Positions 1 to 8,551 of a stretch of DNA of 64,000 nt are shown piece after piece. Source of the DNA: Microbulbifer sp. A4B17 (GTDB lineage Bacteria > Pseudomonadota > Gammaproteobacteria > Pseudomonadales > Cellvibrionaceae); NCBI RefSeq assembly GCF_003076275.1, contig NZ_CP029064.1:2118501-2182500 (forward strand), given 5' to 3'. The translations under genes were made by a program, and so were the position numbers. The notes beneath the pieces are model-generated. The model saw nothing but the letters and a program-made list of their open reading frames with translations, was not told the DNA's origin and did no database searches. The first letter of the stretch is position 1. Every line of letters begins with the position of its first letter.

Positions 1-1
1 G

Positions 2-136
2 CTACAAGCCGCCAAGGCAAATGGCTGGTTGGTGGTAGATATGGCGAAGGACTGGCGGACGGTGTTTCCGCCAGAAGCGAAGGATCAATCAAGCCAGGGG
101 CCGGTGATTCCTCAAGTTCCCGCCTACCGGGACTAG
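2..136 (+). CDS. C-terminal end of an unidentified protein (partial)
   Basis: The second reading frame is open from the window edge to a TAG at 134-136 and gives the last 44 residues of a protein that begins outside the window. The tail contains VVDMAKDWRTVFPPE. This wording vaguely resembles the end of some HAD-type phosphatase-like proteins, but the fragment is too short to name. The next gene starts 42 bases downstream on the same strand, so the two may be cotranscribed. Confidence 0.5.
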   Translation, partial: LQAAKANGWLVVDMAKDWRTVFPPEAKDQSSQGPVIPQVPAYRD

Positions 137-178
137 TCTTAAAGCGGTGTATTGAGCCTGCCAATATTGAGGTGTGTA

Positions 179-1741
179 ATGCTCCTGATCTCCCGATCCC
201 GTCTCCGACTGTTCCTTTTGGTTGTACTGGCTGCTGTATCCCTTTCCCCTGGTAGCCTCTTCGCGCAGACCAAACCTAATATTTTGGTGATCTGGGGAGA
301 TGATATTGGCATCTGGAATATCAGCTTTAATAGTCGCGGCATGATGGGCTACACCACGCCCAATATTGATCGGCTAGCGGTAGAAGGGCTCTCTTTTACC
401 GATTACTACGGCCAACAATCATGCACAGCAGGCCGCGCGGCTTTTTTAGCGGGTAATGTCCCAGTGCGCACCGGCATGACTAAGGTGGGGCTTCCAGGTG
501 CCAAAGAGGGTTGGCAGAAGAGTGATGCCACTATCGCCACGGTAATGAAAAGCCTGGGTTATGCCACCGGCCAGTTTGGTAAAAACCACCAAGGGGATAG
601 GGACGAACACCTGCCCATCAACCATGGTTTTGATGAATTCTTTGGCAACCTCTATCACCTGAATGCGGAGGAAGAGCCGGAGAACCGGGACTATCCCAAA
701 GACCCTGAATTCCGCAAGAAGTTTGGCCCCAGAGGAGTGATTAAGGCCAAGGCCGGCGGACCAATCGAAGATACCGGCCCCCTCACCAAGAAACGGATGG
801 AAACCATCGATGATGAAACCCTAGCGGCAGCTATCGACTTTATCGAACGCGCACACGCGGCTAAGACCCCATTCTTTGTCTGGTGGAACGCCACCCGGAT
901 GCACTTTCGCACCCATGTCAGAGAGGAGCACACAAACCTTGCGGGCCCCAACAGCAATGAGTATATGGATGGCATGGTTGAGCATGACATCCTGGTAGGA
1001 AAGCTGCTAAGTGTGCTCGATCGCCTGGATATCACCGACAATACCATCGTGTTTTATTCCACAGACAACGGCCCCCACTTCAATACCTGGCCAGATGCTG
1101 CAACTACGCCATTTCGCAGTGAGAAAAATTCCAATTGGGAAGGAGCTTATAGGGTGCCAGCCTTTGTACGCTGGCCGGGCAAATTTCCAGCGGGTACTAC
1201 CTTGACAGGTATTGTCTCCCATGAGGACTGGCTGCCGACTCTCGCTGCGGCCGGGGGGAACCCGAATATCAAGGAGCAGCTCAAGGAAGGGGTCGAGCTC
1301 AATGGGCGCGAGTACAGAAATTATGTTGATGGCTACAACATGATGGATTACTTCACCGGCAAAGCAAAACTATCTCCAAGAAAAGAATTTATCTACGTAA
1401 ATGATGACGGCCAAATTGTAGCTATGCGCTACGAACCCTGGAAAGCTATTTTCCTGGAAAATCGCGGGCGGGGTTTTGAAGTCTGGCGAGAGCCCTTTAC
1501 TGAATTACGAGTGCCACTATTGTTCAATTTGAGGCAAGATCCTTTCGAAAAAGCCCAACACAACTCGAATACCTATAACGACTGGTTTATAGACAGGGCT
1601 TTTGTCCTGGTTCCCATGCAGCAACTCGCATCAAAATTTTTGCAAACTATGAAAGAATATCCACCCAGCCAGGTACCCGGATCTTTTAATTTGGATAAGG
1701 TACAGAAGCAGCTGGAAGCTGGGGCGAGTGGTAGTAATTAA
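179..1741 (+). CDS. Secreted arylsulfatase (formylglycine-dependent sulfatase)
   Basis: This is a type I sulfatase of 520 residues that hydrolyses sulfate esters after conversion of its active-site cysteine to formylglycine. The ATG at 179 is preferred because TGAGG lies six bases upstream; a TTG at 152 would add nine residues without a clear ribosome site. The N-terminus is a signal peptide ending near LFAQ, so the enzyme should be periplasmic or secreted. The metal-binding strand ILVIWGDDIG follows directly. The modification site reads SCTAGRAAFLAG, a C-x-A-x-R form, and a later FYSTDNGPH segment fits the second metal-binding region. The substrate cannot be told from sequence; marine relatives act on sulfated polysaccharides or arylsulfates. 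No anaerobic maturase or FGE gene lies in the window. Confidence 0.9.
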   Translation: MLLISRSRLRLFLLVVLAAVSLSPGSLFAQTKPNILVIWGDDIGIWNISFNSRGMMGYTTPNIDRLAVEGLSFTDYYGQQSCTAGRAAFLAGNVPVRTGMTKVGLPGAKEGWQKSDATIATVMKSLGYATGQFGKNHQGDRDEHLPINHGFDEFFGNLYHLNAEEEPENRDYPKDPEFRKKFGPRGVIKAKAGGPIEDTGPLTKKRMETIDDETLAAAIDFIERAHAAKTPFFVWWNATRMHFRTHVREEHTNLAGPNSNEYMDGMVEHDILVGKLLSVLDRLDITDNTIVFYSTDNGPHFNTWPDAATTPFRSEKNSNWEGAYRVPAFVRWPGKFPAGTTLTGIVSHEDWLPTLAAAGGNPNIKEQLKEGVELNGREYRNYVDGYNMMDYFTGKAKLSPRKEFIYVNDDGQIVAMRYEPWKAIFLENRGRGFEVWREPFTELRVPLLFNLRQDPFEKAQHNSNTYNDWFIDRAFVLVPMQQLASKFLQTMKEYPPSQVPGSFNLDKVQKQLEAGASGSN

Positions 1742-1878
1742 CAATATAATTGCCGCAGATCTGACATTAATGGCATTACCTGGGAACACTTTAACGCAGA
1801 GCTTCAGGCAGATGAAATCAACAAAACTTGGCCCAAAGCCAGTTACCACTCAAAGGCTTAGCTGCCAGGGGACCGAAA

Positions 1879-2648
1879 TCAGTCAAGAGGGCTGGTAACA
1901 CCGCGCTCATGTACGCCTATAACATGGGTGTAAATCATGGTTGTACTGATATCGTTGTGGCCGAGTAGCTCTTGAATATTGCGTATATCAGTACCAGCCC
2001 GCAGAAGGTTGGTGGCAAACGAATGGCGAAATGTATGGCAACTCGCCTTCTTACGAATATTGAGGGCCGAAACGGCCACGGCAACGGCCCGCCTAACTTG
2101 CTGCTCACCAATATGATGCCGTCGCATCATATCGCTGCGAGGGTCTTGCGATCGAAATCGAGCGGGGAATACGTACTGCCAAGCAGCACTCGTCGCTGCT
2201 TGTGGGTACTTTTTCGCCAGAGCGAAAGGCAAATAGACATACCCATAGCCCTCTGCCAAATCCTGCTGATGTAGAGAAAGCGCATGTGCTATTTGCACCT
2301 TGAGAGGCTTAATCTGAGACCGAGGCAGTAGTGTTCTTCGCCACTTCTCACCCTTGGACTCCCGTACAATCAAGCATTGATTACTAAAATCAATGTCCTG
2401 TATCCTAAGCCGCACAGCCTCCATAATTCTAAGGCCTGAACCATACATTAATGAAGCAGCAAGCTTATTTGGACCGCTAAGGTGCTCTAATACGGATGTT
2501 GCATCCCATGAAAACGTATAAAGTCCTTCACCCAAAAGCAGTATGTCTTTTCTGTTTTGTATGCCAAATAGCGAGACCGTATAAACGCCCTAAAACGGTC
2601 CATAAAGCGGGATGGTCGCTGGGGTAGCGGAATAAGGATATCGTCCAT
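1879..2648 (-). pseudogene. intI: Integron integrase IntI, inactivated by internal deletion and frameshift
   Basis: Two minus-strand pieces in different frames make up a broken integron integrase. The N-terminal piece starts at an ATG at 2648 and reads MDDILIPLPQRPSRFMDRF and then a [21 protein letters not shown] segment, typical of the IntI DNA-binding N-terminus, before a stop near 2478. The C-terminal piece, readable from about 2510 to 1879, starts with [15 protein letters not shown] and carries the tyrosine recombinase residues: Arg in SGLRIMEA, HxxR in HTFRHSF, His in LLGHND and Tyr in TMIYTHV. It also has the IntI-specific insertion ([16 protein letters not shown] then RRHH). Roughly 90 codons between HGMQHP and VLEHLSG are missing and the frame changes, so no active enzyme is expected. 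The gene points away from the cassette-like region, as in integrons. Confidence 0.88.
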
Positions 2649-2801
2649 TTTTACAGTCCGGATACTGTATGCATTAACAGTTTAATGAACATTTTACTGG
2701 GAGTCATCAAGATTTTCGATCAGTTTGACCGTTATTTCTGGCTAAGAGCTGGAATGGTTGAAAACCTGTTGTATTTCAATGAATTAGGGAGACCGTATAA
2801 A
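2573..2801. repeat. 13-bp direct repeat flanking the integron promoter region
   Basis: GAGACCGTATAAA occurs exactly at 2573-2585, inside the intI N-terminal coding region, and again at 2789-2801, between intI and the Nudix gene. The repeat spans the LexA box. It could be an integrase-binding or duplication remnant; no known element is recognised. Confidence 0.45.
2663..2682 (-). promoter_or_regulatory. LexA (SOS) box upstream of intI
   Basis: CTGTATGCATTAACAG at 2665-2680 is a CTG-N10-CAG match to the gammaproteobacterial LexA box. It is extended by TA on the left and TT on the right. It sits 17 bases upstream of the intI start codon. SOS control of integron integrases by LexA is well established, so the position supports both calls. 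Confidence 0.75.
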
Positions 2802-2987
2802 ATGGGGATAGTAGTCAAAGTGATCGTTTTTCCATTTGGCACAATGGTTCTAAAGGGTGGATAACATGCTGATTTTCCTTGGGTTTTGTGTGTTTTTTCG
2901 TTAGATTGATTCCAAGATAGTAATCAGGATAATAGTGATCAGAATGATTACTATATAAATGTTAGCAGGCAATATCGGAAAGGATTG
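2683..2987. other. Non-coding leader where attI would be expected
   Basis: This stretch of about 300 bases between the intI promoter and the Nudix gene holds no gene. In an integron it would contain attI. One GTTAGAT at 2900-2906 fits the GTTRRRY core of an integrase site, but with no second element it may be chance. Confidence 0.3.
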
Positions 2988-3398
2988 ATGGAAGAGGATT
3001 TCTCAGGAAGTAAGGTCGCATATATCATTGAAGATAAGCTGCTTGTCTATAAAAGAGATGATTTTCCAAGTATTCCCTTTCCAGGGCTTTGGGATTTTCC
3101 CGGCGGAGGAAGAGAAGGCAATGAATCACCAGAGGAATGTGCTTTAAGGGAGTTAGATGAAGAGTTTTCTCTCAGAATTCCATCAACAAGATTTATATAT
3201 AAGAAAAAAGTCGAAAGTCAGTTTGGTAACGGGTACTCGTTCTTCTTTGTAATTCAGGGCACCCCAAATGAAGTTGAATCAATAAAATTTGGCAATGAAG
3301 GGCAATATTGGAAACTTATGCCTATCGGTGAGTATATTGTCCATCCAAAAGCAATTCCGGCTTTAGTCTCACGTTTACAAGGTTATTTAAATTCATGA
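2988..3398 (+). CDS. Nudix (MutT-like) hydrolase, probable integron cassette gene
   Basis: This 136-residue Nudix hydrolase would cleave a nucleoside diphosphate linked to another moiety, such as a damaged dNTP. The Nudix box is clear at about residues 38-60: GGREGNE, SPEECAL, then RELDEE, fitting G-x5-E-x7-REUxEE. The usual final Gly is replaced by Ser (EEFS). The ATG at 2988 is chosen because GGAAAGGA ends just upstream; a TTG at 2985 is also possible. The gene stands alone, reads away from the broken integrase and is followed within 25 bases by an attC-like hairpin, which is the layout of a gene cassette. Its AT-rich composition fits acquisition by transfer. The substrate is unknown. Confidence 0.85.
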   Translation: MEEDFSGSKVAYIIEDKLLVYKRDDFPSIPFPGLWDFPGGGREGNESPEECALRELDEEFSLRIPSTRFIYKKKVESQFGNGYSFFFVIQGTPNEVESIKFGNEGQYWKLMPIGEYIVHPKAIPALVSRLQGYLNS

Positions 3399-3418
3399 AC
3401 ACTGAGTATACTAAAGCT

Positions 3419-3470
3419 GCTAACAAGGCTAGGCATCGGACGGCTAACGCCGCCCGCTGCTATTGGCGTT
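3419..3470 (+). repeat. attC-like recombination site, truncated at its 3' end
   Basis: GCTAACAAGGC at the left and TTGGCGTT at the right enclose an imperfect inverted repeat: CGGACGGC (3437-3444), loop TAAC, GCCGCCCG (3449-3456). Typical attC sites have TAACAA near the left end and GCGTTAGGC at the right. Here the sequence after GCGTT is replaced by what looks like the left end of an insertion sequence. Its place just after the Nudix gene and downstream of intI supports the call. Confidence 0.55.
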
Positions 3471-3541
3471 CAGGCTGTAGAAAAACTCTTAAAAGATAGT
3501 ATTTTTTGATAAAATGGGATCTCGTTATTGAGATCCTCAAC

Positions 3542-3907
3542 ATGCCCAACTTTAAGCACTATGATTACAACCAAGATGCCATGGTTGTAATTAACTTCGA
3601 AGAGCAGTTACAGCCTCAAACTTTTGAGTTTACTCTCCACCATCTGATCAATGATCACATAGATCTATCTGCCTTTAATGATAAGTATCAAAATGATGGT
3701 GGTGGCCGCTCAGCTTATGATCCCGCGATTCTTCTGAAGATCATTTTATTTGCTTACTCCAAAGGCATCACCTCTAGCCGTGAGATTCAGTGGCAGTGTG
3801 AACACAGCATCCTCAAGAAAGAGCTGCATGAAGCTCTTCAAGAGGTTGAGTTTCTAAAAAAGGCAGCCACGCACTGTCCTCAGCTTTTTAATCATGGTAG
3901 GCGATAA
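3542..3907 (+). pseudogene. IS1182-like transposase fragment (N-terminus, chimeric tail)
   Basis: The first 85 or so residues (from MPNFKHYDYNQDAM to SSREIQWQCE) match the N-terminal DUF772-type domain of IS1182-family transposases, including RSAYDPAILLKIILFAY. The family protein normally continues for about 350 more residues with the DDE catalytic core, which is absent. The last 30 residues (LKKELHEALQEVEFLKKAA) look like the coiled coil of an IS3-type OrfA, so the end seems to be a junction with a second element. The start is the ATG at 3542. The element's left end probably lies near 3471, directly after the attC-like site. It cannot transpose by itself. Confidence 0.7.
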
Positions 3908-4878
3908 CACCGATTTTAGTGGTATGTGTTTTTAAAAAGATTCAAATGGTACTCATAATCCTGCCACCATTAACAAAAAAAATTAAAGTTATCTCAAATG
4001 AACTCGTATATCTAATAGGATGTTTAATAGTTTGTGTTTTCGGTTTTTTCTGTATTGAACGCTGAAGTATGATAAAGGCTATATCTCTGTAAATATACCT
4101 CCCTTGTATAGATGAGGAGTCGATCGCTTTGAATTATGGATAATTTGATGTTGGCTCCCAGAAATAATATAGGAAATCTATATGCCTGATCGATTAATAT
4201 TTGGTAATAGCCTGAGATTACTTTGTCACTTGACATTATCTTATAACTTTACCCGGTGAATGAGTGAGATTACATGTGGAATATGGAAGGTGTTGATGAT
4301 TAGTTCTAATCTGATTATTTATAAAAAAGGATTTTAAGAAATAAAATTTGAGAACTGCTATGCAAGTTGATCTAAATGGTGTTGTGGATTTTTTTCAATC
4401 CCAATATAAATAAATTATCTTGCAAGTGAATGGTATATTTACTGCATTGTGGATATTCTAATATTCCCAATTGCAACCTTTTAAATACGATTAATTTTGA
4501 CTAAATTTCCATCAATTTTCTTGTGATCTTAAAAGCTTATGAAAACATAAAATTAAATTTCTATAGCGGGTAGCTGGAAAAATTTGATTAATTTTGTGAT
4601 CCTGAGAAGATATATCCTTTGGGTATAGAAAATTTTTAAGATGTAATTTCAAGTAAATTTTGTAGATTATCTAGAGTCTCCTAACTTTGACCTGCAGATT
4701 ATATCGGAACAAAGGGCATGACTCTATAAAGAGCGAAAAATATGGTCATTTCTAATGAGAATACGGAGGGATATAGAGCAATCAGTGTCTAAAGAATTAT
4801 CAGCTATTTATCATCAGAAAGTGCTCAGTGGAGAGGTTAATACGTTGATCACATAAATGTAATAATAAGGAAAAACCA
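3908..4878. other. AT-rich stretch without a recognisable gene
   Basis: About 970 bases, strongly AT-rich. A 70-codon frame on the minus strand (4024-4236) has no family features and is not believed. The stretch separates the insertion sequence remnant from the haloperoxidase-like gene and presumably holds the promoter of the latter. Confidence 0.5.
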
Positions 4879-6378
4879 ATGTTAAAAAATATAATGTATA
4901 AAAATGCTCTAAAGAGTATTGCTGGGATATTGCTTGTTTCAGCGAGTTGGCAGGCGCAAGCTATTAGTTGTCCGCAGCTAACAGATGTTTCATTGCCTCC
5001 AAAGTGTAGTTCTGAAGAGCTGGCAACATGTAATGCCGCTGTACAAAATGTAATTCCCGCTGCGGCCTGTGCGATTTTCGAAGTGTCGCCAGCGGCTAAT
5101 GACGCAACATTGGTGCTTCGGTTTACGACACTTATCACCAATTCTTGGTTTGATGCAGCAGCACCTTATCATCCGACAGCGAAAGGTGTTTACTCTGATA
5201 TCGCTCGGTTGACTGAACCGACAGATAACACTGAGTTGAATATTGCACTCTCCTATGCGTCCCACAAAGTACTAAGTGGTCTATTTCCTCATTTGGTTTC
5301 AGAATGGGATGATATGCTAATTGAGCTAGGGCTCGATCCTGGGAACTTATCTGAGGATACCACTACGCCGATTGGTATAGGAAACTACGCTGGTAGAAAA
5401 GTACTGGAAGGACGCGCTAATGATGGTATGAATCAGTTGGGTAATGAAGGTAATCAGCTTTATCATCGCTTACCTTATGCTGATTACACTGATTTCAAAC
5501 CAGCCAACTCTGCTTACAAGCTGCGATTTCCTTCGAAGTGGCAGCCAGCAGTTTTGATGGACCGTCCAGGGGTGTTCCGTGTTCAGCAGTTTGTTACTCC
5601 TCAAATCGCTTTGACAACGCCATATAGCTATGAATCTCCGGAAGAGTTTACTTCACCAGTTCCCCTGAAATCTAAAATTTGGAACTATCCAAGTTATGTA
5701 TCTCAGGTAAATGATGTATTAGCTACGTCAGCTAACTTGACCGACGAGCAAAAGATGAAAGCAGAGCTGTTTGATATGAAGATATTCAGCTTGGGCTTTG
5801 CCGCGGTTTTTGCATCCGAATCTCAGGGCCTATCGCTGATGGATTTCATTCACTATGATTTTCTTACTAATATGGCTGCTTTTGATACCGCTATTACCAT
5901 TTGGAAGGAAAAACGTCGTCACAATTCAGTTAGACCGTTTTCCGCTGTTAGATATATTTATAAGGATGAGCCTGTTACCGCTTGGGGTGGAGTAGGGAAG
6001 GGAACGGTGAATGATTTACCTGCTACTCAATGGACCAGCTATCTTCCCGTAGCTGACCATCCAGAATATCCTTCTGCATCTGCAAGCTTTTGTGCAGCAC
6101 ATGCAGAGACAAGCCGCTTATTTTTACCTCAAGGGGATACATTAGGATATTTGGTAACTGCGCTTGCAGGAAGCTCTCAAATTGAGCCAGGTATAACCCC
6201 CCAAACTGACTTGAATTTGTATTTCCCTACTTGGACCTCATTTGAGGAAGATTGTGGTAATAGTCGCGTATGGGGAGGGGTACACTTTGAGCCTTCAGTG
6301 CCGGCAGGTCAGGCGATCGGGCGCCAGATTGCACATCGTGCTTATGAGTTTTACCTTTCAAAGCTAGCAGGTAACTAA
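4879..6378 (+). CDS. Vanadium-dependent haloperoxidase-like secreted protein (PAP2 superfamily)
   Basis: This is a 499-residue exported protein with a signal peptide ending near WQAQA (residue 28). The C-terminal third has the vanadate pocket of vanadium haloperoxidases: K-x6-R-P in KRRHNSVRP near residue 346, a HPEYPSASASF loop near 394, and R-x5-H in RVWGGVHF near 461. Such enzymes oxidise chloride or bromide with peroxide. The loop normally reads PSGH, but here it is PSAS, so the acid-base histidine next to the vanadate is a serine. Some bacterial homologues also vary here, so the activity is uncertain and a phosphatase-like role is possible. AATAAGGAAAAA precedes the ATG. A strong terminator follows, so the gene is probably a single unit. 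Confidence 0.82.
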   Translation: MLKNIMYKNALKSIAGILLVSASWQAQAISCPQLTDVSLPPKCSSEELATCNAAVQNVIPAAACAIFEVSPAANDATLVLRFTTLITNSWFDAAAPYHPTAKGVYSDIARLTEPTDNTELNIALSYASHKVLSGLFPHLVSEWDDMLIELGLDPGNLSEDTTTPIGIGNYAGRKVLEGRANDGMNQLGNEGNQLYHRLPYADYTDFKPANSAYKLRFPSKWQPAVLMDRPGVFRVQQFVTPQIALTTPYSYESPEEFTSPVPLKSKIWNYPSYVSQVNDVLATSANLTDEQKMKAELFDMKIFSLGFAAVFASESQGLSLMDFIHYDFLTNMAAFDTAITIWKEKRRHNSVRPFSAVRYIYKDEPVTAWGGVGKGTVNDLPATQWTSYLPVADHPEYPSASASFCAAHAETSRLFLPQGDTLGYLVTALAGSSQIEPGITPQTDLNLYFPTWTSFEEDCGNSRVWGGVHFEPSVPAGQAIGRQIAHRAYEFYLSKLAGN

Positions 6379-6395
6379 CAAATATATAGAATAGT

Positions 6396-6445
6396 GGAAG
6401 ATGTAATATTGATTTTTTCTCAATGTTATATCTTCCTTTTAATTT
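6396..6445 (+). terminator. Rho-independent terminator after the haloperoxidase-like gene
   Basis: The arms at 6396-6412 and 6420-6436 pair over 17 bases, with only G-T type deviations. The loop is TTTTTTC and the stem is followed by TTTTAATTT. The hairpin begins 17 bases after the stop codon. Confidence 0.8.
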
Positions 6446-6867
6446 CACATTGTAATATTAATATTTGAGAGCCTGAAAATTAACTCTTACTTCTCCTTTT
6501 ACCTTCTACTAGGTCACTCTATCGAAACGGTATTTTCGATACTCTACGCTAGTAATCATTAGTGATATCAGGGGCTCCGTTATTGCTAATAGTTAATAAT
6601 GGCTATTTTGTGAGCTTTATTTTTTATGGAGTATATAAATAACATCGTTGATCTATAATTTTTTAATTTAGCATATCAATCTTGTTAAAGGTATTGTGTT
6701 GTGTTTCAATATTGAGGTTTTGTAAGGATAATAATTATATAGAATTTCTAAATCTACTTGAGTTAAAAGAAGATGCTACACAAATATTATATTATATGAG
6801 TGTCTTCTAGTTATAGCGATCGAATTGTTGTCACCTATAACATTGTCGTTTTTTAAGGATAATTATA
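6446..6867. other. Upstream region of tryptophanase, no gene seen
   Basis: About 420 AT-rich bases. I looked for a TnaC-type leader peptide with its conserved Trp and terminal Pro. Only a ten-codon frame at 6626-6658 was found, and it lacks both residues, so attenuation of the E. coli type is not supported. Confidence 0.4.
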
Positions 6868-8265
6868 ATGAAACGTATTCCCGAGCCTTTCCGTATAAAG
6901 ATGGTTGAACCGATTAAAATGACTACCTATGAAGATCGGAAGGTAGCCCTCAATGAGGCAGGGTTAAACCCTTTTTTGTTACGCAGTGATGATGTTTACA
7001 TTGATTTGTTGACAGATTCAGGAACTGGTGCCATGAGCGATAACCAGTGGGCTGGTTTGATGCTCGGTGATGAGTCTTATGCGGGTAGTCGAAACTACTA
7101 CAATCTGTGCAAGGCAGTTAAGCACTTCTTTGGTTATGATTTTATCGTCCCTACACATCAGGGGCGTGGCGCTGAGCAAATTTTGTTTCCAGCATTGATT
7201 GAGCGCATGCGCAGGGTACGCGGAGGAACTGAGCCGGTTTTTATTTCAAACTACCATTTTGATACCACTGCTGGCCATATTGAGCTAAATGGTGGGAAAG
7301 CAATAAATGTGGTTGACGAACGGGCTTTTAATACCACCACAGCATATGATTGGAAAGGTAACTTTGATTTACAGCGACTGGTCGACACGATTGAAGAGCA
7401 TGGAAGTCATAATGTCTGTGCGATTGTTACTACAGTAACCTGCAACAGCTCCGGTGGCCAACCTGTATCGATGAAAAATATGCAGGCGGTTTATGAAATT
7501 GCTACCAAGTATGATATTCCGGTAGTAATTGATTCAGCTCGCTATAGTGAAAATGCATATTTTATAAAGCAAAGGGAAGAGGGCTACCAAGATAAGTCAA
7601 TTCTGGAAATAATTCGAGAAATGTATCAATATGGCGATATGTTGACTATGTCAGCAAAGAAGGACCCAATGGTAAATATCGGTGGCCTCTGCTGTATCCG
7701 TGATAGTGAACAATTGTTTCAGGCCGTACAAACCCGTTGTGTCCCAATGGAAGGATTCGTGACGTATGGGGGAATGGCTGGGCGTGACATGGAAGCTTTG
7801 GCCAGAGGGCTGTATGAAGCTGTCGATGAGAATTACTTACATTATCGCATCGGACAAGTGAAATATTTAGGCGAGCGCTTAAGAAGCGCTAATGTGCCTA
7901 TTCAATATCCAACCGGTGGTCATGCGGTATTTGTTGATGCTGCAAAAATTCTTCCCCATATTCCGGCGGATCAATTTCCAGCACAGGTATTGACTAATGC
8001 TCTTTACCTTGAAGCTGGAATTCGGGCGGTAGAGATTGGTTCTTTATTGTTAGGGCGCGATCCGGAATCCGGTGAGCAAAAGAAAGCTGATCTGGAGTTG
8101 ATGCGCCTCACTATCCCGCGAAGGGTCTACACAAATGATCATATGGACTATGTTGCTGATGCAATTATCGAGCTTCAAGCGCGAGCCAGTGAGCTACGAG
8201 GTTTAACTTTTGAGTATGAGCCACAAGTCCTTCGACATTTTACTGCCAGATTTAGATATGTTTGA
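6868..8265 (+). CDS. tnaA: Tryptophanase (tryptophan indole-lyase)
   Basis: This PLP enzyme of 465 residues splits L-tryptophan into indole, pyruvate and ammonia in the cytoplasm. The length equals that of the family. The beta-eliminating lyase features are all present: [11 protein letters not shown] near residue 50, [11 protein letters not shown] near 91, [16 protein letters not shown] near 222, and the PLP lysine in MSAKKDPM near residue 266. LLGRDPESG and [10 protein letters not shown] near the C-terminus follow tryptophanase. HFTARF ends the protein. Tyrosine phenol-lyase is a close relative, but [18 protein letters not shown] and LLGRDP agree with tryptophanase. AAGGATAATTATA precedes the ATG. 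No tnaB permease is adjacent. Indole would be available to the neighbouring oxidative enzymes if they are coexpressed. Confidence 0.93.
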   Translation: MKRIPEPFRIKMVEPIKMTTYEDRKVALNEAGLNPFLLRSDDVYIDLLTDSGTGAMSDNQWAGLMLGDESYAGSRNYYNLCKAVKHFFGYDFIVPTHQGRGAEQILFPALIERMRRVRGGTEPVFISNYHFDTTAGHIELNGGKAINVVDERAFNTTTAYDWKGNFDLQRLVDTIEEHGSHNVCAIVTTVTCNSSGGQPVSMKNMQAVYEIATKYDIPVVIDSARYSENAYFIKQREEGYQDKSILEIIREMYQYGDMLTMSAKKDPMVNIGGLCCIRDSEQLFQAVQTRCVPMEGFVTYGGMAGRDMEALARGLYEAVDENYLHYRIGQVKYLGERLRSANVPIQYPTGGHAVFVDAAKILPHIPADQFPAQVLTNALYLEAGIRAVEIGSLLLGRDPESGEQKKADLELMRLTIPRRVYTNDHMDYVADAIIELQARASELRGLTFEYEPQVLRHFTARFRYV

Positions 8266-8344
8266 GTATATGGAATTTTCATATTTCACTTCTGGGTTCC
8301 AAGCGCTGTATAAGTATAGAGGTAGCTGACAGGAATCAGTTGAC

Positions 8345-8430
8345 GGTGTTCTTAGTCCAAGGTTGGACTTCCTGTTGGAAGCCGGCGTAAATACACTTTT
8401 TTTATGTAAGCTGATTTGACTAAGAACACC
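8345..8430. repeat. Inverted repeat with 60-base loop between tnaA and the dehalogenase-like gene
   Basis: GGTGTTCTTAGTC at 8345-8357 is exactly complementary to GACTAAGAACACC at 8418-8430. A second small inverted repeat, GTCCAA-GG-TTGGAC (8355-8368), overlaps the left arm. It may be a regulatory hairpin, an operator pair or the ends of a small non-autonomous element. Confidence 0.6.
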
Positions 8431-8551
8431 ACCCGTACGGATATTTACACCATCTAAACACTCTTGCTCACGGACCATGTCTAAGAAGTGATAAGAATAG
8501 CCGTCACCATCGAAAGGCTGTTTTTTTATTGACTTTACAAGGAGGTTTAAC

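Noticed and set aside
4024-4236. 70-codon frame on the minus strand in the AT-rich stretch
   Set aside because: It has no family features and a weak start, and its composition matches the surrounding non-coding sequence.
6626-6658. Possible TnaC-type leader peptide (MEYINNIVDL)
   Set aside because: It lacks the conserved tryptophan and terminal proline needed for tryptophan-induced ribosome stalling, so it is not supported.
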